Part shown: piece after piece, positions 61,941-64,000 of the stretch | Layout: each line of letters begins with the position of its first letter | Position numbering within the stretch: the stretch's first letter is position 1 | From: Marthasterias glacialis | Lineage: Eukaryota > Echinodermata > Asteroidea > Forcipulatida > Asteriidae | Direction: 5' to 3' | Length of the DNA stretch: 64,000 nucleotides | Assembly: GCA_911728455.2 (NCBI GenBank) | Contig: OU452219.1 | Location: forward strand, 15,466,397-15,530,396 | Position numbers and translations under genes: made by a program | Notes under the pieces: model-generated | What the model was told of the DNA's origin: nothing | The model's input: the letters and a program-made list of their open reading frames with translations, nothing else | The model's database searches: none

Positions 61941-64000
61941 GTGATTGGCCAAAACAAATCCCCCATAATTAAGTTTTAAAAAAATTAATTAAAAAAAAGA
62001 TGTTTATTCTGTGTGTGTCTATTTCACCAGCAATTTCTGTCTTAATCGATACACAACTAATTTGTTTCTGATGAGAAGAAAGATACCTCCAAATGATATA
62101 TTTCATTAAATAAAAAAGTTTTTAAAAGCTTGTTTAAAAAAAAAAAACATTTTTAATTTCAATGTTTGACCAGATACGGATTACCTAAAAGCTTTGATAT
62201 TAATTAATTTATTCTGTTTTATCAATTAGTTCAAAGTGTTCAACTATTTTTTTCTTCTATCAAACAAGGACAGAGCAGTGTACAGTTTTAAACAGGCGTG
62301 CAACTTAGCTGATTTTTTTTATATGTTTATTCTCTGCAACTAAAGTTTTTCTCATTTACAATGAGTCCATATCATTTTTATATCCATACTAAACTAAAAC
62401 ACAATGTTAACAAGTAAGCTGATTGCCTCGTTATTATTTTTCAGCTATGCCTTTGAAAGTTATAACAAGGTACAAAGTCATGCTGATTCTGGCACTGTCA
62501 TCTTCATGACACACTGCAGTTGCATGCCTGTTTAAAAATCAACAGCAGTAGGTTTCAAGCCAAGTATCAAGAACTTGTGTTACCGTTAGTAATTTCTCAA
62601 CTTTGATTTCTTTTTCTGTTTGAGTTTCAGCTGAATTTTAGTAAAAGCAGTTTAGGCCTTATTTGATTTAGTTTGAAACAAGTTGATGATCAGCATTATT
62701 AGCTTCATCAATGAACAAATCAACCAATGAAACACTTTTCTCTACTGGTTTTTAAAAATGATTATTTCTGTGGCTGAAGTTATTCTCAGTTACATTGAGT
62801 CCATATCACTTTATATCCATCATGGAACATCCATCACGGAATAAAACCAATCCTACACTCATATTTACGTTGTAAGGTAATGAGTTTTACTCCAGAGTGT
62901 ACATTTTTGTAATTATCTCCTCCAAATTGGACAAACATTGTGCGATTTCGTCTTTGGTTTATCTTTTCTTGAAGTTCACCCCACAGTCTTGATCAAGCTA
63001 AAAATAGGAATGTTCACAGTGAGCTTGTGATGTGAAATATACCCCCAAAAAAAACATGTTTACTGGTCAAAACATCAGCTGTGGTACAGTTTTTTCATAT
63101 TCTTATTATTATTATTTCAATTATTACTGTTTGGTTTTTTTACTGCTGTTGCATACACCTTTTTCCATAGAAAACACAATTAAGGTCCTTGACCGGGGTA
63201 AAAGTAATTTACTTGTCACCTGAATTATTAATAATTCGTTGACAGAAATTGAATGTTTACACCAGGTGTACCTTCCTTCTCTGCGTTCTCAAAATGCCCA
63301 GCGACAAAGTTTTTGTGTTGTGTGAGGGCGCCCTCAACAGCTCTAGTGTGGAGATGATCTCTCAACCCACCCCCTCCTTCCCCCTTCCCCCAACAGATTT
63401 TCACCTGTCTCATTATGTCAGTTGACCTTTTACCTTTTTTGTCCGTCTTTCAAGCTCAATCTCTCCTTTTATTTGCATGTGCTTTCTTGTTACCGTCTTA
63501 ACCAACAGTGTCTTTCATATCATACCTGACAACCAGTCTCCTGAACTGGGTTCAGGTTTAGTTCCTTTTTGGCAGAAACAAACGATAAGATGTCTTAAAC
63601 AATGGCTACGGCTAAATAACTTTCTCTGCCTCTAGGCTTCATCAGCCACATCCAAAAATTCAGTTTTAGACACAGCCCTAGATAGCATCATTCCTAGCAG
63701 GGCATTGTCACACAAGGCAAAATTTACAGACAGCTTTGATGCAACCAACTGCTGCATGCAAAATGAACACACTTCAGAATCCCTGGTGACATTTTGTTCC
63801 TATCAGTGTGTTACTATCCCAACGTAGAAATAGACATGTGAATTTATGTCTTCTTGGAGATTACATGGAACTTGTTGCCTGTGAATTACCTCATGTTCCA
63901 TGGCCCTTGTTTGTTCAATGTAGAAATCAAATCATGGTTTAACAGTTTGTTCACAATTTCTCTGTCGCAAAATCTTACTCTATAACATCAAGCGAAGAAT
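61941..64000. other. Non-coding downstream region
   Basis: AT-rich sequence after the receptor gene. It holds a diverged local duplication (62318-62388 and 62745-62820) and a TTA-rich stretch near 63100-63127. No gene was recognised. Confidence 0.55.
62318..62820. repeat. Diverged pair of about 70-bp direct repeats
   Basis: Copy 1 (about 62318-62388) and copy 2 (about 62745-62820) share TGAGTCCATATCA and TATATCCAT, and flanking AAGTTTTTCTCATTTACA versus AAGTTATTCTCAGTTACA, in the same order and orientation. They are about 430 bp apart. Family unknown; a local segmental duplication or two copies of a small dispersed repeat would both fit. Confidence 0.55.

Noticed and set aside
1-64000. CRISPR arrays, prokaryotic operons, rRNA genes or retrovirus-like elements
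   Set aside because: No regularly spaced repeat-spacer arrays, operon structure, rRNA sequence, or gag/pol/env-like frames or LTR pairs were seen.

Overview
The window is eukaryotic nuclear DNA from an animal: AT-rich, intron-containing, full of decayed repeats, with no prokaryotic gene organisation. The mosaic of short MITEs, tRNA-derived SINE relics, a LINE 3' end, long poly-C/poly-G runs and minisatellites, together with a VDR/HR96-like nuclear receptor, fits an invertebrate deuterostome, most likely an echinoderm. That assignment is inference; no species-diagnostic sequence was identified.

The one gene I can support is a nuclear receptor of subfamily NR1 (the VDR/PXR/HR96 neighbourhood, groups I/J) on the + strand. 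Its coding exons are 50507-50751 (complete two-finger DNA-binding domain), 53757-53983 (hinge and predicted helix 1), 54563-55373 (a long Met/Pro-rich insertion, then ligand-binding domain helices 3-8) and 60117-60361 (helices 9-12 with the AF-2 motif and the stop). All junctions keep frame with GT/AG sites, giving 505 aa from ATG 50517. A candidate distal first coding exon at 21230-21279 (ATG, upstream in-frame stop, GTATGT donor) joins in frame across 29 kb and would add 20 residues. The 3' UTR probably runs to about 61.94 kb.

Layout: 1-20 kb is non-coding with scattered repeats (SINE relic 3.6 kb, foldback MITE 4.8-5.1 kb, LINE relic 14.5 kb, a 32-35-bp minisatellite 18.3-18.5 kb), two CpG-richer blocks (10.7 and 15.5-15.9 kb) and a pair of DR4 nuclear-receptor sites at 16.6 kb. 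20.4-21.3 kb is CpG-richer and may be the gene's promoter and first exon. 21.3-50.5 kb is non-coding, either intron 1 or upstream desert, with an 18-bp minisatellite (27.8-28.0 kb), a decayed GGGCCCA-ended element (32.0 kb) and a hAT-type MITE with a perfect 8-bp target duplication (33.4-33.7 kb). 50.5-61.9 kb is the receptor gene. 61.9-64 kb is non-coding with one diverged local duplication.

If the model is right, the gene makes a ligand-regulated transcription factor with a non-standard DNA-recognition helix (P-box ESCKS, FFGRK in place of FFRR) and an enlarged helix 1-helix 3 linker with two SUMO consensus sites. The DR4 pair lies about 4.6 kb upstream of the candidate start and could let the receptor, or a relative, act on its own locus. 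No novel multi-gene system was seen.
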